NCBI GenBank assembly: GCA_019419585.1
Contig: DXZQ01000007.1
Location: 1 to 64,000 of the forward strand
DNA length: 64,000 bases
Direction of reading: 5' to 3'
Source of the DNA: Collinsella sp.
GTDB lineage: Bacteria > Actinomycetota > Coriobacteriia > Coriobacteriales > Coriobacteriaceae
In this document: positions 25,029-34,063 of the stretch, in pieces
Numbering within the stretch: position 1 is the first letter of the stretch
Layout of the letters: every line of letters begins with the position of its first letter
The notes under the pieces: generated by a model
Seen by the model: the letters and a program-made list of their open reading frames with translations, nothing else
What the model was told of the DNA's origin: nothing
The model's database searches: none
Made by a program: the position numbers and the translations under genes

Positions 25029-27217
25029 TCGATGCACCCGACCACACCACAGAGAAGCGGGGCGACCGTTCGGCCCTGGCATGGCTCCTTGCCGCCCTGT
25101 TGGGGATAGCACTCTCGGCTGCTGCCGGCATGACGAGCTACGGTTACACGACGGCCCAAGCCGAGCAGCGCTTTTCCGACGTTGTCGATTACGTGGCGAC
25201 ACAGAGCCTTTCCTACGATGCATTCAACAGCGCCTATGCGACCAAAAACCTGATTCGCGTTATGGAGATCGCCGGAGAGGCGGCGCGCGATATGGAGCGC
25301 GACGGCTCGGTGGATAACGCTACGTTGGAGCAATATGCTGACCAGTTTAATGTGACAGCGCTGATCGTAACGGATGCATCGGGCAACTTGGTGTCCGAGT
25401 CCTCGAAGGATGACGTGGGCTACGAGTCGCTCGCTGCGAATCTCAAAGAGGCGCCTGTGCTGGAGGTGGCAGCCCATCCGCTTAAGTCCTATACCGCTCG
25501 CATTACGCTTGCGGACGATTCGGTCGCAGACATTGGCTGCGTGGCCCGGCCGGACGGTGAGGGCATCGTTGTCGCGGTGAGGCACCAGAGCGCCAAGGCG
25601 GTCGCGAGCAATACGCTCAAGTTGCAGAGCTTGCTCGATGGTTATGAGACCATCGATAGCGGTAACATCGTGATCGAAAACGACGGTAAGGTCGTTGCGA
25701 CCAACGCTGTTGAGCCCGCCGTGTCAGGCGTGTTCGATTTGCCTGCGACGGATGCCATCGTTGTCAACGGCATTAAGGAGCGTTGCCTGGCTGGTAAGGT
25801 CAGATTGGTCAACGACAGCGGTGAGTGGTATCTGGGCACATTTGGTAAAGCGCGCGATTTTTACGTGTACACCTATGCTCCCGCGCAGCGTTACTTTGAG
25901 GTTGTTGCCGCTGTTGTTGCCAGTGTGTTGGCGCTCTACGGCGGTGTTATAGCCACTGTTGTGTTGGTGCGCCGCCGCGCCGAGAGCCAACGCTTTGCCG
26001 ACCTGTTGCTGCAGGAGCGCGACTATGGCGACAAGCTGGCAAAAGCGGCGCGCGAAGCTTCGTCTGCCAACTCTGCAAAGACGGAGTTCCTGCGTCGCAT
26101 GAGTCACGACCTGCGCACGCCCATCAACGGCATTCGCGGTATGGTCGAGGTGGGCAATGCCAACGCGAACGACTTGCAAAAGCAGACTGAGTGCCGCTCA
26201 AAGATCTGGACGGCATCGGGATTGCTGCTCGACCTTGCGAACGAGGCACTCGATATGAGCCGCTTGGAGAGCGGGCAGGTCGACCTGAATCTCGTGCCTA
26301 CAAATATGGTGGCCCTCAACCGTGAGGTGTGCGATATTCTGGAGCGCCAGGCCGAGGAGCGCCTGGTGACAATTATCTGCGATCAACGGACTCTTGATCA
26401 TCCTTATGCCCGGGTGAGCGTGACGCATCTCAAGCGCCTGTTGCTCAATATTGCCGGTAATGCCGTCAAGTACAACCGCCAGGGCGGCTATGTTCGCCTG
26501 GCATGCCGCGAGGTGGAGCCGGTGGACGGTGTCCCCGTCTATGAATACACGATCGCCGATAACGGCATTGGCATGAGCGAGGAGTTTCAACAGCACCTCT
26601 ACGAGCCGTTCAGCCGCGAGGAACAACAGGTGGAAGGCGCTTCATCGGGAACTGGCCTGGGCGCGTCTATTGCCAAACAGTTGGTCGAGCTTATGGGCGG
26701 AACCATGAGCTTTACGAGCGCCTTGGGGCAGGGGACGACGTTTACCATTTGCCTGCCGTTTGAGAAGTGCAAGAGTTCCGAGATTCCCCAGGCAGTTCGC
26801 GTGGATGCAGGCGACAGCGACGTGCTCCAGGGCCTGCGCGTTTTGCTCGTAGAGGATAACGACCTGAATGCCGAGATCGCACAGTTTACGCTCGACCGCG
26901 CCGGTGCCGTCGTGACACATGTCAAAGATGGCGAGTCTGCCGTCGAGACGTTTGCCGCGAGCGCGCCGCACGAGTACGACGTGGTATTGATGGACATCAT
27001 GATGCCCGGCATCGATGGCCTTGAGGCCACGCGTCAGATTCGAGCGCTCGATCGCGAGGACGCCGCGACCACGCCGATTATCGCCGTGAGCGCCAATGCC
27101 TTTGCTGACGACCGTAGGCTTTCGCGCGAGGCGGGCATGAACGCGCATCTGAGCAAACCCGTGAGTTCTCAGGATCTCGTTGAGGCGCTTGCGCACATAG
27201 CCGCCGACGCTTCATAA
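25025..27217 (+). CDS. Membrane hybrid histidine kinase with C-terminal receiver
   Basis: 730 residues, GTG start coupled to the lipoprotein gene. First span ~20-42 (AWLLAALLGIALSAAAGMTS), a ~240-residue external sensor, second span ~290-315 (VVAAVVASVLALYGGVIATVVL). HisKA: FLRRMSHDLRTPINGIRGMV with His; ATPase: NIAGNAVKYN, ADNGIGMSEEF, GTGLGASIAKQL. Receiver: LLVEDNDLNAEIAQF, phospho-Asp in DVVLMDIMMPGIDG, Lys in HLSKPVSSQDL. No output domain follows, so a phosphotransfer protein or regulator elsewhere is required, or the receiver serves feedback. A terminator follows the stop directly. Confidence 0.93.
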   Translation: MIDAPDHTTEKRGDRSALAWLLAALLGIALSAAAGMTSYGYTTAQAEQRFSDVVDYVATQSLSYDAFNSAYATKNLIRVMEIAGEAARDMERDGSVDNATLEQYADQFNVTALIVTDASGNLVSESSKDDVGYESLAANLKEAPVLEVAAHPLKSYTARITLADDSVADIGCVARPDGEGIVVAVRHQSAKAVASNTLKLQSLLDGYETIDSGNIVIENDGKVVATNAVEPAVSGVFDLPATDAIVVNGIKERCLAGKVRLVNDSGEWYLGTFGKARDFYVYTYAPAQRYFEVVAAVVASVLALYGGVIATVVLVRRRAESQRFADLLLQERDYGDKLAKAAREASSANSAKTEFLRRMSHDLRTPINGIRGMVEVGNANANDLQKQTECRSKIWTASGLLLDLANEALDMSRLESGQVDLNLVPTNMVALNREVCDILERQAEERLVTIICDQRTLDHPYARVSVTHLKRLLLNIAGNAVKYNRQGGYVRLACREVEPVDGVPVYEYTIADNGIGMSEEFQQHLYEPFSREEQQVEGASSGTGLGASIAKQLVELMGGTMSFTSALGQGTTFTICLPFEKCKSSEIPQAVRVDAGDSDVLQGLRVLLVEDNDLNAEIAQFTLDRAGAVVTHVKDGESAVETFAASAPHEYDVVLMDIMMPGIDGLEATRQIRALDREDAATTPIIAVSANAFADDRRLSREAGMNAHLSKPVSSQDLVEALAHIAADAS

Positions 27218-27219
27218 AC

Positions 27220-27262
27220 AAATGGCTCGGTTCCAATACTGGTTGGAACCGAGCCATTTTGC
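27220..27262. terminator. Bidirectional terminator
   Basis: AAATGGCTCGGTTCCAA (27220-27236) and TTGGAACCGAGCCATTTT (27243-27260) form a near-perfect stem with A and T runs on both sides, between the convergent kinase and flavoprotein genes. Confidence 0.85.
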
Positions 27263-27286
27263 TATTTGCAAGACCTGTTTTTGGGC

Positions 27287-27766
27287 TTACTTTTCTTGAA
27301 TCTGCTTGCCGCAAAGGTGCTCAATCGAAATCTCGTAGAGTTGGACGCCCTTGATGTCTTTGGCGATTTCCTCCTCGACTTCTTCGGCGGAAGGGTAATA
27401 CTTAAGCGCGAGCTGGCGGACTTTGTCCTCGATAAACGCGGGGGCCTCATCTACCAGACGGCAACGGCCAAAGACCACGGTACTCATAACATAGGGAGCC
27501 CAGTCATCGTCCTTGTACCACTCGTTGCCGTAAACGGTAAAGCAGACTTTGTCATCACGCCTGAGCGAATCGACCTTGTGGCCAGCCTTGGCGCCATGGA
27601 AATAAATCTTGTCGTGCTTGGGGTCAAAGAAGTAGTTGACGGGAATGGCGTATGGGTAGCCATCATCGCCGTTAACGGCAAAGACGCCGCGCTTACAGGT
27701 GGCCAGCAGCTCGCGCGCCTCCTTGTCGGTGATGGCACGTTTCTTTCGGCGTAAGGGTCTAAACAT
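27287..27766 (-). CDS. Pyridoxamine 5'-phosphate oxidase-like flavin-binding protein
   Basis: 159 residues from ATG 27766 (AAAGGA 8-9 bases upstream). The start RRKKRAITDKEARELLATCK RGVFAVNG (continuous; written with a break) and YPYAIPVNYFFDPKHDKIYF, HGAKAGHKVDSLRRDDKVCF are the NimA/PNPOx-like split-barrel pattern that binds FMN or haem. Such proteins are often annotated as 5-nitroimidazole resistance-like or general flavin reductases. It is a single gene between two hybrid kinases and reads in the same direction as the left-going one. The substrate is unknown. Confidence 0.88.
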   Translation of the reverse strand: MFRPLRRKKRAITDKEARELLATCKRGVFAVNGDDGYPYAIPVNYFFDPKHDKIYFHGAKAGHKVDSLRRDDKVCFTVYGNEWYKDDDWAPYVMSTVVFGRCRLVDEAPAFIEDKVRQLALKYYPSAEEVEEEIAKDIKGVQLYEISIEHLCGKQIQEK

Positions 27767-27808
27767 CGTCGGCTTCCTTTCTAACTGTGCATGGCAGTTG
27801 GGCACAAA

Positions 27809-30625
27809 CTATAGCGAAACAGTTCCGTTTTGCCTGATGCGGGCGAGCATGCTTTTGAGCTTGTTAAAGTCGAGCGGTTTGGGCAGATGGGCGTTCATGC
27901 CGGCATCGTGTGCCGCCTTGGCGTCCTCGGCAAAGGCATTGGCGGTGAGCGCGATGATGGGGATGTCGGCTGCATCGGCCTTCTCGCTCAGACGAATCGC
28001 GCGAGTTGCCTCGTAGCCATCCATACCCGGCATCATGATGTCCATCAGGATCGCATCGAAGCTGCCGGCGGGACGACTAGTGTATAGTTCGACCGCTTCT
28101 TTGCCGTCGGCGGCGCGAGTTACGACGATGCCTTCGCTTTCGAGCAGGGCCTGGGCAATTTCGGCATTGAGCTCGTTGTCTTCGGCCAAAAGAACGTTCA
28201 TGCCGGCAAGCGAGCAGCTGATCGCCTGCTCGTCCGCACCTTCTCTTGCCTGAGGGTTCTTGTCGATATCGAGCGGAATCTGGACGTTGAACGTACTTCC
28301 CACGCCGACCTCGCTCGAAATCTCAATCGTGCCGCCCATCATGTCTATGAGCGATTTGACGATCGGCATGCCCATGCCAGTTCCCTGAAATTTACTGCGG
28401 GCATCGTTGCCCTCTTGGGCAAACGGTTCGTAGATGTGCTTAAGAAACTCGGGCGACATGCCGATGCCGGTGTCCGAGACGCTAAAGCAGAAGAGCACCT
28501 GGCTATCATCGATCGGTTTAATCTGCGATGTAAAAGCGACAGTTCCGCCATCTTTGTTGTACTTGATGCTGTTGTCGAGCAGGTTGATGATAATCTGACG
28601 TACATGAGTGGGGCTTCCCATTACATGTGGATTGCAGAGGGGATGTGCGCTTTGATCCTGCATCGTAATATTGCGATCGGAAGCGCGGAGCTTGCACAGA
28701 ACAATTGCATCGTTGCAGAGATCTTCGAGGTTAAATGAGACATGCTCAAGCGTTAGCTTTCCATTTTCAATCCTGCCCATTTCTAGAATGTCGTTGATGA
28801 GTGAGAGCAGATGGTTGGCGGCGATTCGCGCCTTAGCTCGGTTTTTACGGGCGGCATCGACATCGTCTTCGTGCAATTCTTCAATTTCGATGAGCCCCAG
28901 AATGCCGTTGAGCGGCGTGCGGATGTCATGGCTCATGCGGGCGAGAAAGGCCGTTTTGGCCGCATTGGCGGCGAGTGCCTTGTTTTGCTCTACTCTGGCT
29001 CGCTGCAGGGCCCAGGTTAGAACCGCTACCCCAGTCAACAGTACACCGACGATGATGACGACAATCGAGCTACGATGACGATATATAAACCTGAACGCGT
29101 CTGATTCCTGTGCGCTATACGACGTAGAGGAATAATTGCTCGCAGAAAGCGATTCTCCGGCGTTGATGATGCCCTTGTTGACGATACTCAATAATTCGGG
29201 ATTTTCGCGTCGCATAAGGCAAGAAAGTTCGGCCGTGCGTGAGAGTTCCTGTATCTCGTAGTCTCTGATATCGTAGCTATCTCGGATGGTTTCCAGCCGT
29301 GCGTTGGGAACAACGATGCAGCTTGATCTTCCGTCCTTAAGGGCAGAAAGCATGTCGTCTGCAGACGGATACTCGGTTACATTTGCATTTGGAAACATAG
29401 TTTCCAATTCGCTGCGGTTGACGATGGAAAACCCTGTGCAACAGATATTGCGGAGATCCTTGTTGAGATCGCTGGTGGCGTGGATGGCGGTAAGAGAGAT
29501 CGTTCCCATCGAAATCGATTGAACGGTCCCCATTTGCTCGGCAAGCCAGTAGTCGCGAAATGCCGGTAGGGCGATGTCGATATTTCCCTTTGATAGCGCT
29601 TCCGTCATTTGCTGGTTGCTTGAAAAAGCGAGCGTGTGTACGGTAATGCCAAATTTGTCGTGGAGCGTCGTAACGAGTGAGACGAGTGACCCTTCCATTT
29701 CTCCGTTTGCATCTTGGTTGCAGAAGGGGAGATTGTTGTTGAGATAACCAAGTGTAAGCGTGTTGTTATTGGCCTTGAGCCACGACCGTTCGGAGTTGGT
29801 AAGTGATGCGGATCCGCTATTTTGCGCCGAGTAGTTGGATTTGACTTCATCGTTGTAGCGCGGGTTGGTGCGGTTGATTGCCGCCATGGCCGAGTTGATG
29901 TCGTTCATCAGATCGGGGCGGCTTTTGGGGACGGCAAAATAGTAGTCGCTCGAGCCTACGTAGAACATGGGCGACGCATCGGGCGACGAAATGGTGTCGT
30001 TCATGATGACGGCGTCGACCTCGCCGTCTGAAAGTGCCTCAAAGAGGGCGCCGCCGGTGTCGATTTCTTTATAGGTACAGGTGACGCCTTCGTTGGCGAG
30101 CCACTGCTGGCCGACGAAGGTTTGCATAACGCCAGAGTTGCAGCCGATGGTGAGGCCTTGGAGTGCCTGGGGGTCACCCTTGGCCAGATCGTCGCGATCG
30201 GGCTTGGCGTAGATGTAGTAGCGCTCGGTGCCCTCGGGGTTTGAGGAAAAGAGTAACTTTTGCTCGCGTTCTACTGAATGCGAGATGTTGGGCATGAGGT
30301 CGATTTCGACCTTCTCGAGCATGTCCATGAGCTCGGTGAAGGTGCCGGACACGTATTCGTACTGCCAGCCAGGGGTGTAGTACGAGAGGGTCTGGAGGTA
30401 CTCGTAGCCCCATCCCGAGAGGCGCTCGCCCGGTGTGCCTTCCTGGAACCCCTCGTTGTTGACAAGCCAGCCGACGCGGACTGTCTTGACCTGCTGGTCT
30501 GAGTCAGCGGCAAAGGCAGGTGCGGGCAGGACGGCGCTCAGTACGGCGAGCGCGGTAAGCGCGACGGCTAGGGCGCGATATAGAGCTAAGCGAAGGACGG
30601 CGGAAGGTTTCACATGCAATCCCAT
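27809..30625 (-). CDS. Hybrid histidine kinase with two fused solute-binding domains (EvgS/BvgS-like)
   Basis: 938 residues from ATG 30625; an ATG at 30646 would add seven residues. I prefer 30625 because TATTAT lies 9 bp before it. Signal peptide to about residue 40 (LPAPAFA), then two family-3 binding domains: ~47-270 (VRVGWLVNNEGFQEG) and ~285-505 (LTLGYLNNNLPFCNQDANGE). One span ~525-548 (SIVVIIVGVLLTGVAVLTWAL). HisKA FLARMSHDIRTPLNGILGLI; ATPase NLLDNSIKYN, SDTGIGMS, GTGMGMPIV; receiver VLLAEDNELNAEIAQALL with Asp in DAILMDIMMPGMDGYEATRA. It is like EvgS/BvgS but lacks the C-terminal Hpt. It likely detects a small solute. Confidence 0.92.
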   Translation of the reverse strand: MGLHVKPSAVLRLALYRALAVALTALAVLSAVLPAPAFAADSDQQVKTVRVGWLVNNEGFQEGTPGERLSGWGYEYLQTLSYYTPGWQYEYVSGTFTELMDMLEKVEIDLMPNISHSVEREQKLLFSSNPEGTERYYIYAKPDRDDLAKGDPQALQGLTIGCNSGVMQTFVGQQWLANEGVTCTYKEIDTGGALFEALSDGEVDAVIMNDTISSPDASPMFYVGSSDYYFAVPKSRPDLMNDINSAMAAINRTNPRYNDEVKSNYSAQNSGSASLTNSERSWLKANNNTLTLGYLNNNLPFCNQDANGEMEGSLVSLVTTLHDKFGITVHTLAFSSNQQMTEALSKGNIDIALPAFRDYWLAEQMGTVQSISMGTISLTAIHATSDLNKDLRNICCTGFSIVNRSELETMFPNANVTEYPSADDMLSALKDGRSSCIVVPNARLETIRDSYDIRDYEIQELSRTAELSCLMRRENPELLSIVNKGIINAGESLSASNYSSTSYSAQESDAFRFIYRHRSSIVVIIVGVLLTGVAVLTWALQRARVEQNKALAANAAKTAFLARMSHDIRTPLNGILGLIEIEELHEDDVDAARKNRAKARIAANHLLSLINDILEMGRIENGKLTLEHVSFNLEDLCNDAIVLCKLRASDRNITMQDQSAHPLCNPHVMGSPTHVRQIIINLLDNSIKYNKDGGTVAFTSQIKPIDDSQVLFCFSVSDTGIGMSPEFLKHIYEPFAQEGNDARSKFQGTGMGMPIVKSLIDMMGGTIEISSEVGVGSTFNVQIPLDIDKNPQAREGADEQAISCSLAGMNVLLAEDNELNAEIAQALLESEGIVVTRAADGKEAVELYTSRPAGSFDAILMDIMMPGMDGYEATRAIRLSEKADAADIPIIALTANAFAEDAKAAHDAGMNAHLPKPLDFNKLKSMLARIRQNGTVSL

Positions 30626-30686
30626 CGAGTCGAGATAATACCGCATAAGGATACCAGCTCAGCCACCCTAACACCCGGCAGATGGG

Positions 30687-30798
30687 TAGTCATTGGGGAC
30701 GTTCTTAAACGACTAGTCGCTGGGGACACTCTTTGCCGGAGTTGGCACTTAGGGACGTTCCCAATCTGTTCGACACAAAAGGAACGTCCCCAAGTGCC
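30687..30798. repeat. Composite GGGACGTTC repeat, copy B2
   Basis: 30687-30717 matches the left half of B3 (TAGTCATTGGGGACGTTCTT and the ACTAGTC centre) but lacks its partner arm. It is followed by a second palindrome: 30744-30761 (GGCACTTAGGGACGTTCC) pairs with 30781-30798 with one mismatch. It looks like one element interrupted by or recombined with another. Confidence 0.85.
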
Positions 30799-30852
30799 GG
30801 ATGTGCGACAATACCGAGCAACGTGATGGGGCGTCTGGGAAAAGGGGTCGCG

Positions 30853-31278
30853 ATGAACAAGTTGAGGACGCTTGCCGACGTGTTGCGCCAGGCTGGCTTT
30901 GCGCGTATCACCGGCCTGTTCCTTATCTTCTACCTGCTGTGCTCGACGGCCGTCTGGCTGTCCGACCCTGCGACCCTTACGTTTGGCGATGGCCTCTGGT
31001 TTAGCTTTGAGACCGTATCGACGATCGGCTTTGGCGATATCCCGGCCGAAACGCCCGTTGCCCGCGCTATCACCGTCGTTTTGAGCGTCATCAGCATCTT
31101 CTACATCGCCATGCTCACGGGTGTGGCGGTGAACTACTGCAATACGCTCATTAAACTGCGCCAAAAGGACACCATGGCGCGCTTTATGGATGATCTTGAG
31201 CATTTGGAAGAGCTCGCTCGTGACGAGCTCGCTGACCTGTCGCGCCGCGTGCGCGAATATCGCCGACGCCAACGCTAG
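30853..31278 (+). CDS. Two-span potassium channel protein (Ion_trans_2)
   Basis: 141 residues from ATG 30853; the frame could start earlier (30733) but that lies in the repeat. Spans ~16-36 (ARITGLFLIFYLLCSTAVWL) and ~77-98 (AITVVLSVISIFYIAMLTGV) surround a pore helix and the selectivity filter FETVSTIGFGD. GFGD rather than GYGD is accepted in K+ channels. The C-terminus is a charged helix (ELARDELADLSRRVREYRRR) that may tetramerise; there is no RCK domain. The gene is followed after 36 bp by the LOG gene on the same strand. Confidence 0.9.
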   Translation: MNKLRTLADVLRQAGFARITGLFLIFYLLCSTAVWLSDPATLTFGDGLWFSFETVSTIGFGDIPAETPVARAITVVLSVISIFYIAMLTGVAVNYCNTLIKLRQKDTMARFMDDLEHLEELARDELADLSRRVREYRRRQR

Positions 31279-31314
31279 GGCGGGCGCCGCGCGTCACGAT
31301 AAGGGGGACAAAAT

Positions 31315-31848
31315 ATGAATATCACCGTGTATCTGGGCGCCAGCGTCGGCAATGACCCGGCGTTTCTGCCTGCGGTGCAAGAGCTGGGCAACTGGATTGG
31401 CTCCAACGGGCACGCGCTGGTATACGGCGGGTCCAAATCGGGCCTGATGGGCGCGCTCGCCGATAGCGTGCTCGATGCCGGCGGGCGCGTGACCGGTGTT
31501 GAGCCGAGCTTTTTTATCGAGGCCGAGTTTCAGCACGATGGTATCGATGACCTGATCGTGACGAGCGACATGGCCGAGCGTAAGGCCAAGATGATCGAGC
31601 TCGGCGATGCGTTCGTCGCCTTTCCGGGCGGTACGGGCACGCTCGAGGAGATTGCCGAGGTCATGTCGGCCGTGTCGTTGGGACATCTGAGCGCGCCGTG
31701 CATCCTGTACAACTTGGACGGTTACTACAACGACCTTAGGTCGTTGCTCGAGCACATGATCGATAAAGGCCTATCGAGCTCGCAGCGTCAGGCCGGCATC
31801 TACTTTGCCGACGACCTGCACCAAATTGTATCGATTATCGACAACTAG
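31315..31848 (+). CDS. LOG-family protein (cytokinin riboside monophosphate phosphoribohydrolase-like)
   Basis: 177 residues; GGGGG just before ATG. Rossmann-like fold with the two LOG motifs: GGSKSGLMGALADSVLDAGG (nucleotide site) and FVAFPGGTGTLEEIAEVMS (PGGxGTxxE). Family enzymes cleave N6-modified or plain AMP-type nucleotides to base and ribose 5-phosphate; formerly called lysine decarboxylases. It may be co-transcribed with the K+ channel; no functional link is evident. Confidence 0.92.
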   Translation: MNITVYLGASVGNDPAFLPAVQELGNWIGSNGHALVYGGSKSGLMGALADSVLDAGGRVTGVEPSFFIEAEFQHDGIDDLIVTSDMAERKAKMIELGDAFVAFPGGTGTLEEIAEVMSAVSLGHLSAPCILYNLDGYYNDLRSLLEHMIDKGLSSSQRQAGIYFADDLHQIVSIIDN

Positions 31849-31974
31849 GCCTTGGGGCCATCGCGTGTGCGGCGCCCAATGGCGCCGTTCGCGGCGTGGA
31901 TGGTCGGCACGTCCGCGCTGTGCCCGTCTTACAATAAAACGTATCCTTGTCGATTTTGACCACGGGAGGCCCCG

Positions 31975-33276
31975 ATGGATAACCTTGCAAAACCCAAAAA
32001 TCGTGCGTTGTTTTTAGTGAGCGTTGCCGTGACCGGTGCGTTTGCAGGCGCCGCGGTCTGGCTGTTCTTTTTTGCGATGGAGCACGGTATCGACTATCTA
32101 TGGACCGAGATCCCGCATATGCTGGGCGTCGCTTCGCCCGAGCTCGCAAGCGGCCCGTTTGGCTTTCTGCCGTACCCGTTTTTCGTCTGCCTCCTGGGCG
32201 GCCTGCTGATCGGTCTGTACGAAAAGCTTACGGGCACCAAGACCGATGACCTCAACCAGGTGATGGCTAAGGTTAAGCAAGACGGGTGCTACCCGTACGA
32301 CAACCTTGGCAAGCTTTCGCTCGCGGCATTGCTGCCGCTGCTGTTTGGCGGAAGCATTGGACCGGAGGCCGGCCTGACCGGCGTTATCGCGGGCCTGTGC
32401 AGCTGGGTCGGCGACCGCATGCGTCGCTTTGGCGCCGAGTTTAGGCAGCTCACGCTGCTGGGTACCCAAGCTGCCCTAACGGCGCTCTTCACCGCGCCCG
32501 TGTTTGGCTTTGTGGCACCGCTCGCCGGTAGCGCCGACGGCCAGGGCGCTAATGACGATGAGTCCGCGTCCGATGAGATCACGATCAAGCTTCCCAAGGC
32601 GCAAAAGACCGTGGTCTACGGCATTGCGATTGCCGGCGGTCTGGGTACCTACCTGCTGCTCGGCCAGCTTATGGGCGGCGGCATGGGCATGCCCAGGTTC
32701 GAGTCCGCTCAGGTGGGCAACCTGGAACTTGTCTGGCTCATTCCGCTGGCGTTGGTCGGCACCGTATGCGGCTGGCTGTACTTTGTCTCTGAGCATGCAA
32801 GCGAGGCACTGTCCCATGCCATAGGGGAGCGCCCTGTCGTCAAGGCCATGCTAGCCGGTCTGGCGCTCGCCATCTGCGGCACGGTCCTGCCCTACACCAT
32901 GTTTGCCGGCGAGACCCAAGCCGACGTGCTCATGGAGACCTATCTGACTATTCCCGCCGGCGTGCTTATCGCGACCGGCCTTGTTAAGGCCATGCTGACG
33001 CCCGCCCTCATCAACCTCGGTTGGCGCGGCGGTCACTTCTTCCCGGTTATCTTTTCGGGCGTGAGCCTGGGCTACGGCTTCGCTATCCTTACCGGCGCCG
33101 ATCCGGTCTTTTGCGTCGCCGTCTGCACCGCCTCGACGATGGGCGCCGTTATGCGTCAGCCCGTCATGGTCGTGGGCCTGCTGCTTATGTGCTTCCCGCT
33201 CAAGGGTATCGTCTGCATGATCATCGCCGCAGTCATCGCAGCGGGCATTCCGCTGCCCAAGCTGCTACGCAAGTAG
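31975..33276 (+). CDS. ClC-family chloride channel/antiporter-like protein
   Basis: 433 residues, about ten to eleven spans. The N-terminal ClC signature is GGSIGPEAGLTGVIAGLCSW (GxxGPE form), with a second conserved segment RGGHFFPVIFSGVSLGYGFA corresponding to GxFxP, and a third near TMGAVMRQPVMVVG. A Gly/Ser/Asp-rich cytosolic loop at ~185-200 (GSADGQGANDDESASDE) is unusual. GGGAGG five bases before ATG; TACAAT at 31930-31935 is a good -10. It could exchange Cl- or F- for protons; the fluoride-type signature is not evident. Confidence 0.9.
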   Translation: MDNLAKPKNRALFLVSVAVTGAFAGAAVWLFFFAMEHGIDYLWTEIPHMLGVASPELASGPFGFLPYPFFVCLLGGLLIGLYEKLTGTKTDDLNQVMAKVKQDGCYPYDNLGKLSLAALLPLLFGGSIGPEAGLTGVIAGLCSWVGDRMRRFGAEFRQLTLLGTQAALTALFTAPVFGFVAPLAGSADGQGANDDESASDEITIKLPKAQKTVVYGIAIAGGLGTYLLLGQLMGGGMGMPRFESAQVGNLELVWLIPLALVGTVCGWLYFVSEHASEALSHAIGERPVVKAMLAGLALAICGTVLPYTMFAGETQADVLMETYLTIPAGVLIATGLVKAMLTPALINLGWRGGHFFPVIFSGVSLGYGFAILTGADPVFCVAVCTASTMGAVMRQPVMVVGLLLMCFPLKGIVCMIIAAVIAAGIPLPKLLRK

Positions 33277-33364
33277 CGCGGTAGCGTACGCCGGGGACAT
33301 GCCGTTTGCCGCGGATTTGTGGGGAGGGGGCGATCACGCCCTTCGTGGATCAAGACTCGCGTGC

Positions 33365-34063
33365 TTACAGGTCGCGTGCCCGATAGACCTTGGTGCTGAC
33401 GGTGCAGCTGATTGCACATAGCGCGAGGGCCAGCGCGGCAATTCCTGCGCACAGACAGCCGAGGACGGCAGGATCGGGGTTCGCCCCGGCAATCGACATA
33501 AGCCAGTTGCTGATGGGGTTGGAGGAGCTCAGTGCGGCCATGGCAAGGCATCCGAGCAGGGCAAACAGGCCGACGGAAAGGCGCAGCGCCTCCATGTGTC
33601 CAAAGCGAAAGAACAGCGGCTGCGCCAGAAATACCATCATGAGTGAGATGAGCATCGAGGCTGCCGAGGCGATTGCGATCTCAAAGACGTTTTGTCCTGT
33701 CGAGGTCACGCCCGCACTGTTGAAGAGCGGAAGGGCGATGATGCTCAAAAGCACGGCGGCGCAGGCCATGATGGCCGAGAAGACAACGATGCACAGGTAG
33801 CGGGCACAAATAATGTCTTTGCGCGAGAGGGGCAGCGTTGCCCGATAGCGCTCCCATCCGTTTTGATTGTCGTAGCCGGCCAGCGAGCTCATGACCACGA
33901 TGGGCGACATGGCACTGACCGCGCAGGCGCCGGCGCTCATACTGGCATCGCCATCCGATGCGTTGGCGAGGGTTAGTACGACGAAGATGAACAGGCCGAC
34001 GCCCGCGATGCTCGGGACAAGCGTGCGGACGATGGCGAGCTCAGACATAAAGGCGCGTTTCAT
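33365..34063 (-). CDS. ABC-2-type permease of the GntR-ABC operon
   Basis: 232 residues with six predicted spans, for example IAGVGLFIFVVLTLANA, CIVVFSAIMACAAVLLSIIA, SMLISLMMVFLAQPLFF and CLCAGIAALALALCAISC. The segment NQNGWERYRATLPLSRKDII between spans is the coupling region typical of ABC-2 membrane proteins. The start ATG overlaps the ATPase stop by four bases (34060-34063). It is the last gene of the gntR-ATPase-permease operon. Substrate unknown; similar operons in Bacillus (ytr) respond to cell-wall antibiotics. Confidence 0.9.
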   Translation of the reverse strand: MKRAFMSELAIVRTLVPSIAGVGLFIFVVLTLANASDGDASMSAGACAVSAMSPIVVMSSLAGYDNQNGWERYRATLPLSRKDIICARYLCIVVFSAIMACAAVLLSIIALPLFNSAGVTSTGQNVFEIAIASAASMLISLMMVFLAQPLFFRFGHMEALRLSVGLFALLGCLAMAALSSSNPISNWLMSIAGANPDPAVLGCLCAGIAALALALCAISCTVSTKVYRARDL

